From contig OZ316894.1 of NCBI GenBank assembly GCA_973895155.1, positions 6,510,001 to 6,574,000 on the forward strand: a stretch of DNA of 64,000 nt, given 5' to 3'. The position numbers and the translations under genes are program-made. Shown piece after piece: positions 10,482-23,800 of the stretch; the first letter of the stretch is position 1; the number at the start of each line of letters is the position of its first letter. The stretch comes from Marsupella aquatica (Eukaryota; Marchantiophyta). The notes under the pieces are model-generated. The model was given only the letters and a program-made list of their open reading frames with translations, did not search any database and was not told the origin of the DNA.

Positions 10482-11856
10482 TTACAATCTGAGGGGCATA
10501 ACTGAAGTTGGGCATTCAAGTGGAAAACTAAGATTTGGGCAGGGTGAGAACTCGATTACTTTTATTTACGTTCAAAGACAGGGCACTTAAAGCTATAACT
10601 ATATCAAGGGCACTCAAGCTAGAACTATATAATCCCAATCAATAAATTAAGGCACTCCAGCTAGAACTGTACGATAGCAACGAAACTCAAACTAGAACTA
10701 TATAATCCCAATCAATAAGATAAGGCACTCCAGCTAGAACTGTACAATTGCAACCGATAGCAAGGCACTCAAGCTAGAACTACTGTATATAGTAGCAATC
10801 GACAGTTAAATATTAGAGCCTACTATCTACAGTGAAGCCTCAGGAAAAAAAAAAAGGGATTGGGGGCAAGTCCTTGATAAATAGGAACAGTAACGAATCC
10901 CAAGAGTAAGGTGGACGGTTTTTGGGCTGACCTCTATCTCCTTTCAAAGTATGCCAGTCACGCTTATTATATATATCTCTAACTTGTGTTCGTATAAAGC
11001 ATGCACGTCATTCGCGAGCAAATCAGAGAAGCCCATAAAAATATTACCCAACCCTAACGGAAAACTCATCAAGGAGCTACACTATTGCATACCGACCCAT
11101 TACGAAAACAATTCATTACCGCGCATCTTGTCGTATCCGCAGGCCATTAGTCTCAATTTACTGGCAGGAGCATCGAGAGGTCAAATAGTACTGAACTCAT
11201 TGACTCAGTTCGTAGGGAATGTCAGTGGAGCTGCAAGCCAACGGTCTCTGTATTGGTGGAGAGAGAGAGGGAGAACATTACCAATTAGTTCTGGTATCTA
11301 CAATGCTTAAATTGCAATATACCACTTTTCGGCTTACTGCTGCAGGGTTCCTTCTGGCTCAAGGGACCGTGCACAACGAGAACCATTTACTGTTTTAAAC
11401 AACGTACTCTTGACCGTGTGGATGGACGCTGAACTCTTAGCTTACCCTGATCAAGCTTTTTCAGTACTACAAGTGAGCAAACATGACCGAAGAGGGTACA
11501 ACATCCCCCATGGATCGGACAAAGTCCAGGATCATTGAGTTGGCAATTCAGCTTTCAATTTTCTCAGCTTTACTGTCCGATGTCCCAAAGGAACAATGGA
11601 CTAAGAATCATGCATTTAAAATTTCCCTACTGGCTTTCCACAACTTTTGTAATACCCACGCCCCCTTCCACTTTTGATTCTCCGACTATCTGGTGTGCAA
11701 CTAACAATTCAAGTGGCTTAAACGAACTTCTATACAACCCACCTCACGGTCCATTGGGACTCATGGGCTGCAACTTTGATGAAATCTCTCTACTTTGCAC
11801 ATCAACAATTCTATATAACACAGATGTGCGAACTACCGAAACAAAATTGTACCCCT
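10482..11856. other. Intergenic between the transposon and the 3' end of TAF1
   Basis: This contains a minisatellite (10581-10790) and a short poly-A run near 10843. The block 10490-10550 (ggggcataactgaagttggg...) recurs in diverged form at 40065-40110 and 40185-40235, so it is a dispersed repeat. ORFs at 10951-11310 and 11535-12071 have no recognisable domains. The latter overlaps the antisense strand of the last TAF1 exon. Confidence 0.45.
10581..10790. repeat. Degenerate minisatellite, about 6 copies
   Basis: The core 'ggcactc(a/c)agctagaact' recurs about every 30-45 bp. In some units it is followed by 'atataatcccaatcaata'. Confidence 0.8.
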
Positions 11857-14800
11857 TCAAAGGGCTCTTTGCCTGCGTCGACGATCTAGAGGAGGTGAAG
11901 CGCGGCCGCCAGGTGTGTAAGGCTCATCATCATCAAATCGTTCTACTGCATCTTCAGCATCTTCTAGCTCAGCCTTTCGAGCTCGCAATTCGTCGTCACA
12001 GAGCTCAAGAAGTGCTTCAGCTAGAGGTGGAATGCCTGGATTCCGATTGTCATTATAATCATGTGCATTGACAACAATCTGCTCCACATCCATTCGAAAG
12101 TCATCTCGACATTTGTACAGCATCTTGCGAGCCTTCTCACGAATAGTTCCAAGGTCCATCGGCTTCTTGACGAAATTCAGATAGTCAGGAGCGTCTTTCT
12201 TTGCCACAGGTTTGACAAATAAGTAGGCCACTTTCGATTTAACCAAATTGCTGACAATTGCCTCAAACATGTTCGCAAGGTCAACCTGTGGATTATACGA
12301 GGAGATTGAAAGTCAACAAATTTTGCTGGCTCACTGATACAGAGAAGAGAACTTTCAATGTAAGCAAAATATTTTGTAGAATATTACCTCGCCACCTCCT
12401 CTTGTGCGCTGTCTTTTAGGAGGATCTGCTGGTCGTTGAGCCCCAGTTGCAAGATCTGAGTGTACTCGCTTTTTAGCAGCTCGTCCTTTTTCTTTCATGT
12501 CAGCATTTGGTTGTCTAATCACATCCCTTCCCCCCCTAAACTCTTTTCCATGCACAAGAGGCTGCACTTTTTCCTGGACTTTCAGCTTCTCTCCTTGTCG
12601 CTTTTTCTCTCTCATATTCTCATCTTTCTGTTGCTGCGATATTCTTTCCTGCTCCTCCTGCTCCTTCCTTACCCTTTCCTTCTTGAACGCCTCATCTCTC
12701 AACGCCTTTTGCTTTGCCTTTAGCCTTTTATCCCTCTCTCTTCTCTCGTGCTCCAACCTCTCCATTTCCAACCTTTCCATTTCCAACCTTTCATTTTCCA
12801 ACCTCTGTTGCTCCGCCCTTTCCTGCGCTAACCTTGCTTCCTCTTCTCTCTCCGCCCTTTCTTGTCTCATCCTTTCTTCCTTCATAAGCCTTTCTGCTTC
12901 TACCTTTATCCTCTCCGCCCTGTCCTTTTCGTCTCTAATTCTCTGCTTCTTCTTCTCCCTTAACTCTTTCATTCGCTGCGCCTCAATCCTCTCCTGCTCC
13001 TCTTTATCCTTTCTTGCTTTCTCTTTCAGCAGCTTTTCCAGATGGTCCTTGTCTCTCTGTCTTTCCAGTTCTCTTTCTCTCCTTTTCTGTTCCCTCATCT
13101 TTTTGGACCTTTCTCTCTCTTCCACTTCCTTTTCCTTCTGATCCCTTTCTATCTGTTCCCTTTCCCTTTCCCGTTCCATCTGTTCCCTTTCCCATTCCCT
13201 TTCCATTTCTTCCCTTTCCTTCTCCTTAATCCGCCTCTCTTTCTCCTCCATGGCCCTTTGCTTCTCTACTCTCTTTCTTTCTCTTTCAGCTTGAATCTGA
13301 ACGTCCCTATCTTTGTCACTTCTCTGCCCTCCTCTTGATTGATCTTTAGAACCGCCCATCTTCTTGTGCACCTGCTGTTTCGAGGGAAGATTTTCCTTCA
13401 ACTTTTTCTTTTGGTGCTTCTTTGGAACTTTTGATTTACTTCCTTTCAAGGCAGGTGATGATGTTAGTCCTTCTGCAAACTTCAGGTCACTTCCAACAAG
13501 TAAAGGCTTCACCTTAACTCCAGCCTTCTTTGGTCCCGAAGCAGAGCTATTTTTCTCTAGTCTACTTCCACTGCCTCCCAAGCTTGCATCATTGACATCT
13601 GTCATGGGCTGGATCTTAATCTTCAAAGATGGAATTTTTACAGGTTTTGTGACCGTGCTCACAGGGTTGCTGGGGGGCAATTTAGGGGAATCCGATGGTT
13701 TGTTAAGCTGAAGCTCCTCAATCTTCTTCTTCTTGATTGTTATTTTGGTACCCTGTCGCTCGAGCAATCCTTCAGCAGCAGCGCTATCATGGCGCTGCAA
13801 ATTTCCTTCTGCATCTTCCTTGTAGAGTGGACATTTTTTGTTCGTTCGCATATGTCCAAGCTGAATCATACAAAAACAACTTTAGTGCCAGGTCGAAGTA
13901 CTTCAAATGATCCTACGCTGTCTGTAACTCCAGATACCAAAGTTGGTAATGGTTGGTGTAGAAAGGAGACGGTCAGGGCCTCTGCATGATAGCACAAGAA
14001 GACCGGCGCAGCAAAAGAACCTTGATTATGGCTACCACGAAATGAAAAAATTTCAGTATATTACCTGGCCGCATGCACCACACACAACCCGCAAACCATC
14101 CCTGCTAGGCTTTTCTTTCCCACTACCCTCTTTGGGAACCTTCTTCAGAGCAGTCTGTCAATACGCAAAAACAAGTCGTTTGTACACGGGCCCAAGTAAT
14201 GCAAGCAAACAAAAAACTCCCCAATGCCTTTGAACCTTACAATCGTAACTGCCAAAATTAGAGCCTGCAGACTCTCCGTATTAGAGTCAGTAAAACCGTT
14301 ACGTCAATGGGAAGGTAAGGCTTCAAAAGTAGCTCCAGATTAACTGCACTAAGGAGCTGGATTCGGACAAAATCAGAGTTAGCGCTAGGGTAGTGAAGGT
14401 CGAAATGTAGAGACCTAAAAGTCGTACTTGCTATGATTAGAAAACTGATGATACGATGATGACACAAGTAACTCGGCTATTAAAACCTTCTACTATTTTA
14501 TCGCTCACGAGTGTCGCCATTTTATTTAGCAGGGATCCATCAGAAAACTATCACTAAGAAAGCCTTTGCCTTCAAAATCGTCACTAAAGCCAAATTCCAA
14601 AGCTACTGGGAAAGAATCCCAGAGTATTGATATACTTCCATACACACTGAATAACCAAAATACGGTACCTTTGGTTTGGTGACTTCTTTGGCTACTGGAA
14701 TCTTTTTCTCCTTCTTTGGCTTTGCAGTTCCCTTCTTAGGTGGGTCCTTCTTGTCTCCTGGTGTCTTCAGTCCAGCAACTTTCAAGGACGACTTTTTTGC

Positions 14801-17800
14801 CAGATAGGCTGCGACCTGAAAACAACAATTATCAGCCATTAGCCTTCCATAGTGCAAATCGTTACCAGACATGCATTGACAAGAAAACACATAACGGTTC
14901 ACTGGAAGTCATCCCTAACAATTGTAACATGAAAAGCCTCCAAAACTCCAAAGGTCTGACTTCAAGTTCAGGCTTGCAGGCGAGGCTCATTATGCTCTTC
15001 ATCTAGAGATCCAGAAATCAACGAGGAGTTTTGCAAGGACAAGTCTCGGAACGGAATCACTCGAGACAATTGAGCATATTACTCCAGCCGAGGGAACTAA
15101 GGACAATACAGAAAGATACTGCTGGTGCCAAGGCACAGTATCAGCCTCTGCCCACGATAAAGTTCTCTTATAGATTAATTACCTCCTTTGGATCGGTAAT
15201 AATGATCTCCCTTGAGGTAAAGGTACCATCAGCTTTTTTGGTGCGAATAATTCTCTTCAGAATTCTCTTTTTCGTCTTCTTCGCAGTCGAAGTTGATCCA
15301 CCGGCAACAATGCCATTTTGTTCCTTGCCTTGGACAACTTTCTTTTCTTTGCTTGGATTGCCACTTTTCTTCTTCTTCTGCTCCTCTTCAGCTTCATCAT
15401 CTGCATCAGAATACAAGATCAACAGTTGCTAAAATAAATGGCCAATGAAGAAATGCAACGAGATGTTAGCTTTCCCCACTTTCACGAAAAGTGCAAAGTG
15501 ATCCTGGTAGAATCCAATTAATGTGAAAGTGGAGTGTAGGTTTGCCATCCCTATGGATCATCCTTTTCGGAGCAGAGAGCAACCTTGCGGCTGCGGCTTT
15601 ACAACCAGCAGTAGAGACATATTGGCCACGATGAGCAACAACTACAGGTCGAAATTTAAACCAAAGACGACCAGGTGTGAAAGTCACAGGACCTAGACCA
15701 CATTAGGAATACGAACTTTTAAGAGCATAAATCGTCAACAAGTCTCCTAGGTGGAAAAGTACACTCAACCTCTGGTCTAATAAGAACATAAGGTCTCACC
15801 TTCCAGGAGCATGCGGCGTAGCTCAGCAGCCTCAGCCTCTTCATCTTCCATCTCTTCCTCTTTCTGGGCTTGTAATGCCCTTCGGCGAGCTCCAAGTCCT
15901 CTCATGCCCTCTCTTCTTCCCTTTCTCTCGTCTCCTTCTTCACCTTCCTCTGCCTCCAAAAGATTTTCAAGGTCTCCGGCAAATGAGTCCAAATCACCAT
16001 TAGCTTCACCGTCAGACTCTGAGTCGTCTCCCTCTGCAGCAGCAAGACTTTGAACCTGACGATCCCATATTTCCTGGCACTTCTCACGTGTTTGCTGCTG
16101 TAATTGCAAAAATGACATTCTTTGCCCCCGGGCAAACTTATTGAGGGCAGCAACACCAACTTTTCCTAATGAAGCTGCCTGTTCACTTGAAAGCTTCCGT
16201 ACCAGTGCAATTCTGTGCCATCGTGTAAGCTTCTCAATTTGTGCTTCAGAGACCTTAAATTTCAGCAACACCTGAGAAAAATTCGCAACCGGATCAGCAG
16301 TTTCGCAAGGTGAAAACTGTCTCAGTAGTACAGCAAGCTTACTTTAATCGCCTTGTCGGAGAATAGGATCATTTTCATAGAGTTCTGCTGGTGGCCTAGA
16401 CGGTAGAGCTCTTCTATTTAAGGTCAATCCACAGCAGGCTTTTAAGATTACGAAAATTTCCAATGTTCGAGTTATAATACAGAATCTAACAGGAACATCA
16501 AAGCAACCCTACGACGTATGCAGTAGGACCTCAAGTTGAAGATATTCACCTCTCTAGCAGCATCCATGCTAAGTCGTCGCAGATCAGCATCTGTACCAGT
16601 CACTGCTCCCCCACCCCGTGCAACAGCTGCTTTTTTCTCTACTATGGCACCCACATTAGGAGGTTTCGTAGCAACCCGTAAATAGCTAAATCCTAAACCC
16701 CGGCCCGATGGATCGCCTGCACCAGTAATCTCTAAACGCTCCAAGCTTCCACGTCCCTGCTCAATCAAAGGATATCATTAATATAAACGGTCAACCTCAG
16801 ACCCAGACAGCACACGCATGGACAAGTTATGTGCAAAGATTGAGAATGTGTATCGATCTACAGGTGAACCCAATGAGCTCTCTGAGACATCATCACGGAG
16901 CACATTAATATTATCTACCTTCAAGAAACAGCACATCAAAAAAGTCATTAAAACGTACGACATCAATGCCACATTCATAATCATTCATCGTTGGCTTTTG
17001 GATGATATCACGTAGTTTCCAAGCAACACAGCAGAGGTAGGAAATGCCGCAAAATTTCTCGGTCAAAGGTAATGCAAAGTGAGCCTACCTGTAGAGTAGC
17101 AGAGACGAAGTTAGAGCTGAGGTTCCAAGGTGTGATCTGCAATTCTCGTTCGATATGAGAAGCAGCTGCGAGGGTGATAGCTTCATCAGGAAGCATGTTC
17201 ATGGCACTACTTAGGTTAGATGACTGAGTTAGCTTTTGTACTCCCATACGCTTCAAATGATGGAGCCCTGCTTGCATGCTCTCATAAGTGCACACCATTT
17301 CGGGAGTGACCATCCGTCGCAACTCTTCTTCTGAAGGAATGCGAAAGTTGTTCCTCATCACCCACCACATTTCTCCTCCTGACCCTTTCTGCTCAGGACA
17401 AGAGCTCAACCCCAATTATTAGCACTCCACTTCAAGGGCAGATAGGTGGAATCTGTGCGGTCTTATTGTGTATGAGGAGAAAGCAAAAACATAGGAAGTT
17501 GGACTTAAACCATCTCTTAAACTCTTTGCTAAAAATATGTGACAAACACTCAAAAAGCAGATGAGAAATAGGCCAATAGATTCACAATCACATGAAAGTT
17601 TTGACAGGCTTTTTCCCTGCTCGTAAGGCCACTTAGAACCATTACGGACACATTCAGAGAAGAGCTTCCGCCAATTTCGTGATACTACCCTCACAGTATC
17701 TGGGTTAGACGAGACTTACGATCCACCTGACCGACACTCTGGCACTAAATTAGATCTGTCAATAAGATGCATTTGAATTCACACATCTCTTGCCTACAAT

Positions 17801-20800
17801 GATACAAAAATGACGTTCAAATTCGCACCTGCAGATCAGCACAGTGCTTCAGTCTTTTACGTATAAAACCTTCTGTAAGAGAAGGAAACTGGGCGATCAA
17901 TTCATCTCCTCGAACTCGGGCTACTGATGTAGGTTTCTCATTGTTACGAAACTCGCGATACACATAGACAAGCAAGCGTGCACCAATATAGTTTTGAACT
18001 GTCTTTGAAGTTGGAGTGAGAACTTCAAGATGGGGCTCCTGCATCAAAATATAAAAATAAATTGAAGCTTTAATGCTTCAGGCAACTAGACCCAAACTGG
18101 AAGCCAAGTGAATTCTGACCACAAGATTTACCCTGAGATCTATCGAAGTTCATTACTCGATACTAACCACGCCCAGATAATGAGTGTGGATTAACAAACG
18201 AGAGTCAAAGTTGAAGAGAGACCAACCTGCTGGCCCACGACGTGTAAGCTATCAATGCGCCGCAGCGAAAGCTTTCCTTTAGCAGATCGAACAAGAAGGA
18301 AATCAGTATACGCAACTTTGTGCCCAAATGCTGGGGATCGATACATGTTTGTCTCAAGGCTAGACACAGTGTCACTGGGTCGAATATCCCCAAGAAAGGG
18401 TGAATCTTCTGTTGGCTCCAACGGTAGAGGAATGCCCACCCATGAACCCCTCTCATTGCGTAATGTAACTGCAGTGCTGTCCGTAGGCGTAAGCTTGCGA
18501 TAATAAGTTGACAGCCGTGCTCCCATTCCGACATTACTGAGCAACAAAGGCCGTTCTTCACAGTATCTGTAGACAAAAGCGGTTGTCAGACGGAAACCAG
18601 AGCACCAACATATTCAAAACTAGAGCCCTTGAATAAAAACCGGCAATCAATACACTCCAAAAAAACTCGCTCACTAAAAATGCGTACAACGAAACTGCAG
18701 GCAATGAGTGGCAACGATGTGACCAGGACTATAGATAAAAACGGAAAGGGCTGCAATAGCAATAGAACGCAGAATACGAAGACTTACTCCATCAAAGCAA
18801 CATGGCCATCTTTCACAGACAGCTCGGATTTCTTCTTGAATGCTCCCGGGGGTCTCATTGGTTTGTTTTCACCTGGCAGTCTTTGAGCTTTGGGCCAAGG
18901 ATAGACTCTTGTGCGCACAAGATGTAAAACAGAGTTTGGTGGCACCTGTTGCTCTGCAAACGTGGAACCTTCTTGGAGCTCCTTGCCAGAGTAGAGAACT
19001 TTAGATTTCTCTGAAGCCTTCAAATCTGCCCAGCATACGTGCATCAGTATTTAGTACCAAAACCCAAATTTTCACGCATGTTTGGCAGAAGTCCACTGGC
19101 ACTCATTGAATGTCAGCATAAACCATCAATGCCTCCGATCATAAATTGCAAATTACTGCTAAAGATGATGATAATGATGATGATGAAGCCAAAGAATCAT
19201 ATTTGGGGTAAGAAAATTATTTCTTTAACAACTACGCATACAGACATCAGTTTCGAGTCACAGAAAACGAACTGAGGGTTACAGGAAAGCATTGACTCTA
19301 TTAACATGGAGCAGTTCTAGCAGTTTAAGTATGTATGACTACAATCGAAAGCATGTAACGCTGACTCAAGACATTACCTCCCAGCTTTTTAGCAGCCTTG
19401 ACCTTGAGAACCGCAACTGTCTCAGATGCATCAACGTAAAGTTTGCTACCCTTTCCACCCAAAGTCTTCAAGATGACTTTCATAGGACCTTTGACTGCAA
19501 GTTTTCCCTGTTCTTTGGCAGCTACTTCATTGTGGTGAGGATACCATACTGCTTTTGGGCGATGAAAATTTGCAAGATCCTTACTGCAAACCACATGACA
19601 ACATACATGAAATAACAACAAATGAAAACTGAGCACGAGAGCAAATCAGACGAAAGAAAGCATGACTGGGCCACCAGATACACTTATATACCAGATATAT
19701 TTATATACAATGTCATCATGGGCAGGTCAGAGATGGCCGTCCTTACTTTGTGAGTTTTGGCTTCATTGTTTGTAGCTTGATTGCAGGTAGTGAATGCATC
19801 ACTTTGACACCATGCACTGCCCGCTTCTTTGCATGTGACTTCTGGTGATGCTGAGTCTTCTTATTGGTGTAGTACTTGTCATTAGAAATATTAAATCGAG
19901 CTATAGAGGATGTAGAAGGTACGACAACCTCTGTGCCGTCCCCACCGGTGTCTTTACCCCCTGAGGATGAAAGAACTACAGCTGCTGCATGAACACGTAA
20001 CTGCTGTCCCCGTTTGTTGTTTGGAATTTCAAACACCATATTGTGATCCTGAAGATCATAGATTATTTTTGGTGTTTCGCTTTCCCCGCCACCTGCTGGG
20101 CTCCCTGAATCCCATAAGATTCTATCCAGCCACGATCCAGATGCTATCTCTTTATTCCTCTGACTGCAGGTTACACTCAACTTGCTCAAGCGGTCTCCAA
20201 GCTCAAAAGCTCCGAGCTCTCCTTTCCCTCCCTGGTCATTTGATGCAGGAGGACGAGCAACGGACTCCAATCTCAGCATTTGCGGATGCCTTGGTCTGAG
20301 AGAATCTTTTGTCGCTCCTTCGGAATCCAAAGAAGGCCGACTCAGAGGTTCAATCACTATAGTCCTACTATACTGCTGAGAAGTACCACTCTGCAGCCCC
20401 CCTACCTCATCCACATGTTTGCTAGGACGGCGCCGAGTGCTATTTTGCATGCCACTAGTGGAAACGATATCCTCTTCACTGTCAGAATCAACCTCAAAAG
20501 ATATTTCTGAAAAGAGTTCCTCGCTTTGGATTTCTCCCCGTCTGCTTCTTTCCTGACCATCAAGATCCTCCCACACAATCTTGGCTTCCCATTCTTGCTG
20601 GTGAACGGCAACAAAGTTAGCATCTGGGATACCCTCTCTCCACTGTACAATCTCGTCACATTCGCCTGAAATACTCTTCATTTCTTGGGCAGTACAGAAC
20701 TCTTTCCGGCCTTTGACCCTTGGTTTCTGTTCTCTTGCAGCAACGTGGTTTGAATCGGAAAGAACCTCATCGACAGCACTGCCTCCCTCTTCTTCCTCAA

Positions 20801-23800
20801 TCTCATTCCTCTCATCATCGTCAATTTCAAGATTTGACAAACCATCGTCTGGGAGGTGCCTGTAAGCACAAGATTTTAAAACCTCCTCTTCATCTTCCTC
20901 CAGAACTTCATTCTCATCGTCTGCTCTCCCAAATTTATCTGCCCAATAAGTAAGGCATATCAGATATGTGAAATGGAAACTGCAGCATGATCGAGTATAG
21001 TGACAAATTCGGCAAAAAATGAACATGGCACTGAACAACCATTAATAAGACGTAGAAGCATGCCTATTCACATGCACATCAACCAAATACCAAACTCAAC
21101 CAGAGCCATGACTGTCTTATGTTATTATGACTGGGACATGATCAACTATCATGAGAACAATTCTAGGCTAGCATAGTCCAAAGACTACGTATGCAACAAG
21201 ATGAGAAAACCATTACAAATTTGTAACGACTACGAAATTACCAAGTCAGGTATGGCAGTCATACTTTATTCAAACAACTAGCCTGGATCATTTTCATATG
21301 CCTTCCTTCGGGAGACCAAGGGGTAAAACAACCAACTCCTATGAAAACAAAGATCGGGAAGAAGTGTGGCCAGTGCACTATCTCTCTGCCACCGGTGGCA
21401 ATCCCACAAAAGAATTAATACAAAGAACTACCTCTGAACGGGTGCCGCTTTGGTCGCCCTGCCCTTCCTCCCAGAACCCAATAAGGTTCTCGGACTCCAA
21501 AAAGTTCCGAAAACCGCAACACCTCTTTACCATCCTCTTCACACAACACCGGCAGTTCAATCTTGATAGCATCTTGTTGATGCAACTTAGTGGAGGATGG
21601 TTCCTCCTGTAGGTAACAGTATGTGAGTACTTGCAAGGGCTTGTGTAGAAACCCACCCACTGCCCTGACATATAGTTCGATTACGTAAATATCAACCAAG
21701 TCACTCACTACATACGACGCGAGTTTGGAACATCCTTCACTCTACAAAATTCTTGCATTGCACGATGCTTGTACAACGTGCAGTAGTTTGAAAACTTCCA
21801 ACAAAACCCTGGGAAGGGCAAACCGAGAAAATCGACTATCCTAATGCTCTTCTCGCTTGACATCTACTTGGTTTCTTGCCCTCTGCTTTTTCAGAGGAGA
21901 CCCAAAAAACGTTTACAACATCCTATAACCTTGTCACAAAATTCTAAGCACTTCTTCAATAACTCTGGGAAAAGTCTGAAATAATCCTAATGACGCAAAG
22001 CGTTTGTGATCTTACTTTCTGCTATTGAACAAATCCCCAAGAGAGCAGTAGAATGAAGCTCATACCTGAGCAGGCTGCGCCTCAACATTTGCTTCTTTTA
22101 CCCCTTCACTCGAGTCAACAGATTTAGGTACATCCGGCACTGCTTCCTCCTCTGCAATAGGCTTGCTAACTGGCAAAGAAATACAAAGTGTTTCATTGAA
22201 AACGAAGGAACTGAAACCAACGACTATAGATACATACCGGCCAAGCCAGGGCAACAGTCCAAGGCCTATACGGGAATTCATAGCATTTGCGGACAAAGAA
22301 CCTTGAAGAACCCAGACACTCAGAGGGTACTGCCACACTGACATAAGGAAAGGGTATAACGCGATGAAACCTAACTCTGTACCGCTGTTACGGGAATATT
22401 GATGCCTTTAAACTTCCACACAACAAAAAATCATACCAGCTGTTGGCGATGAAGAGACATCTTCTGTGCTTATTTTGGGCTCCTCTTTCCCGACCTCATC
22501 ATTCTCGTCCTCCTCATCATAATTGTCTTCTTCGGGAACAAAGGAGCCTGCCTTGCGGAAAGGCACAGCCAGTGCAGCTTGGGCATAGAATTGCTGATCC
22601 TGGACAGGGACTTGGACCTCCTCGCCTTCATAATCCTCCTGTATGTCTTCATAATCAACTGCATTCTCTGCCTTCTTCGCGTAATCTAGACAGGAAAATT
22701 GAACCAATGAATGGATGAACTTTCCAGTCAAAGGCTCCTGAGACCATGATACAAAAAATACAATGTGGCAGTAGAGACTTACAATTTAAGAATTATAAAG
22801 TTTCTAACATCTCTGAGGATCAAAAGCGAGACTAAACCTTCATTGAGCTGTGGGTAGTACAGTACACTGGCTTGCTATTGCAAATCGACATAAAATTATC
22901 CAAGATTACACAATAAATAGATTTACTATATGCATTAGTGTCGAGCAGGACAGCCTGAGACACATCATTACTCAAAACCACCGCCGACTGCGGGTTTAAA
23001 TTCAGTTGCCCTCAGTAACCACACATAGGTTGCTCAAACGAAGATAGAGATAAAAGATGTGTCCCAAGAAATATCTGATTTCACTTTCACTGCCATCAGT
23101 GACCAAGCAACTCCTACTAAGCAAAACAGATACAAGAAAACGTCCACTCGAATTTCCCTGCTGGATAGCATCTTTCGCAGTTTTTCTGTGACCTCAGAGA
23201 TCTTTGCCAGTTTTAAGATCTCGATGTTTAGTTCAATCGTTACCTTCCTGCTCCACGTCTGCTTCAACACGGCTCCCAAGTCCTTTTCGTTTTGTAGAAA
23301 GCTGGACAGAGGACCACTACCTTGTTATAAAAGAATTCAAACTAATATGCAAACAGAGATTGAGAGGTCTTATTTAAAAATTACATCGAAGTGAACCACT
23401 CTCTTCATTTTCAGTGACAAACTTTCCTACGACTACAGTGCATCCCAAAAATTTTCTGATTTAAAGATAACATCCCAAGCTATACAAATGATTAAAAGCT
23501 TCCTTGCTATGTTAAAAGAGAAAAACAAACCCCGTGGATCTATGCAACTCTTTGTTTTCACCAAGAAGATCCGCAATTTGGATTCCTATCAGCAACTCGA
23601 AAAAATAATTCCACCAAAGAGTATATCCCCACTGATAAGCAGGGGGGCCGAACCCTCAACTAACAAACGACAAGTTTAATAGTGTGCTTGAGAACTTTTG
23701 CATTCAAAATCTCTGACAAAAACGCGCAAATAATTAAAAGCAATTGTCAACACGTACTTCAAGATCTACCAAAGATGGACCCAACTGATCGGCAAGTGCA

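Larger units (their letters stand above)
6362..10484. mobile_element. Pong-like PIF/Harbinger DNA transposon, near full length
   Basis: The element runs from 6365 to 10481 (4117 bp), flanked by TTA at 6362-6364 and 10482-10484, the usual 3-bp target of PIF/Harbinger elements. The ends are short imperfect terminal inverted repeats: left AGAGATCTCCACC, right (reverse complement) AGCATCTCCACC. Inside are the two ORFs expected of a Pong element, placed tail to tail: a Myb/SANT-like ORF1 on + (from 6734) and a DDE transposase on - (10199-8887). A third ORF on - (8578-8201) is extra. Both canonical ORFs are broken, so the copy is non-autonomous now, but the clean ends and target duplication suggest fairly recent insertion. 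Confidence 0.85.

Noticed and set aside
12497-13141. 214-codon ORF on the + strand, Ser/Leu/Phe-rich
   Set aside because: It is the antisense shadow of the E/R/K-rich segment of TAF1 exon 18. The repeated GAG/GAA/AGA codons read backwards give long open CTC/TTC/TCT frames.
16380-16435. tRNA-like sequence in a TAF1 intron ('tggcctagacggtagagctc')
   Set aside because: It resembles a D-arm, but the anticodon and T arms do not form, and 'ggtcaatcc' is a poor B box.
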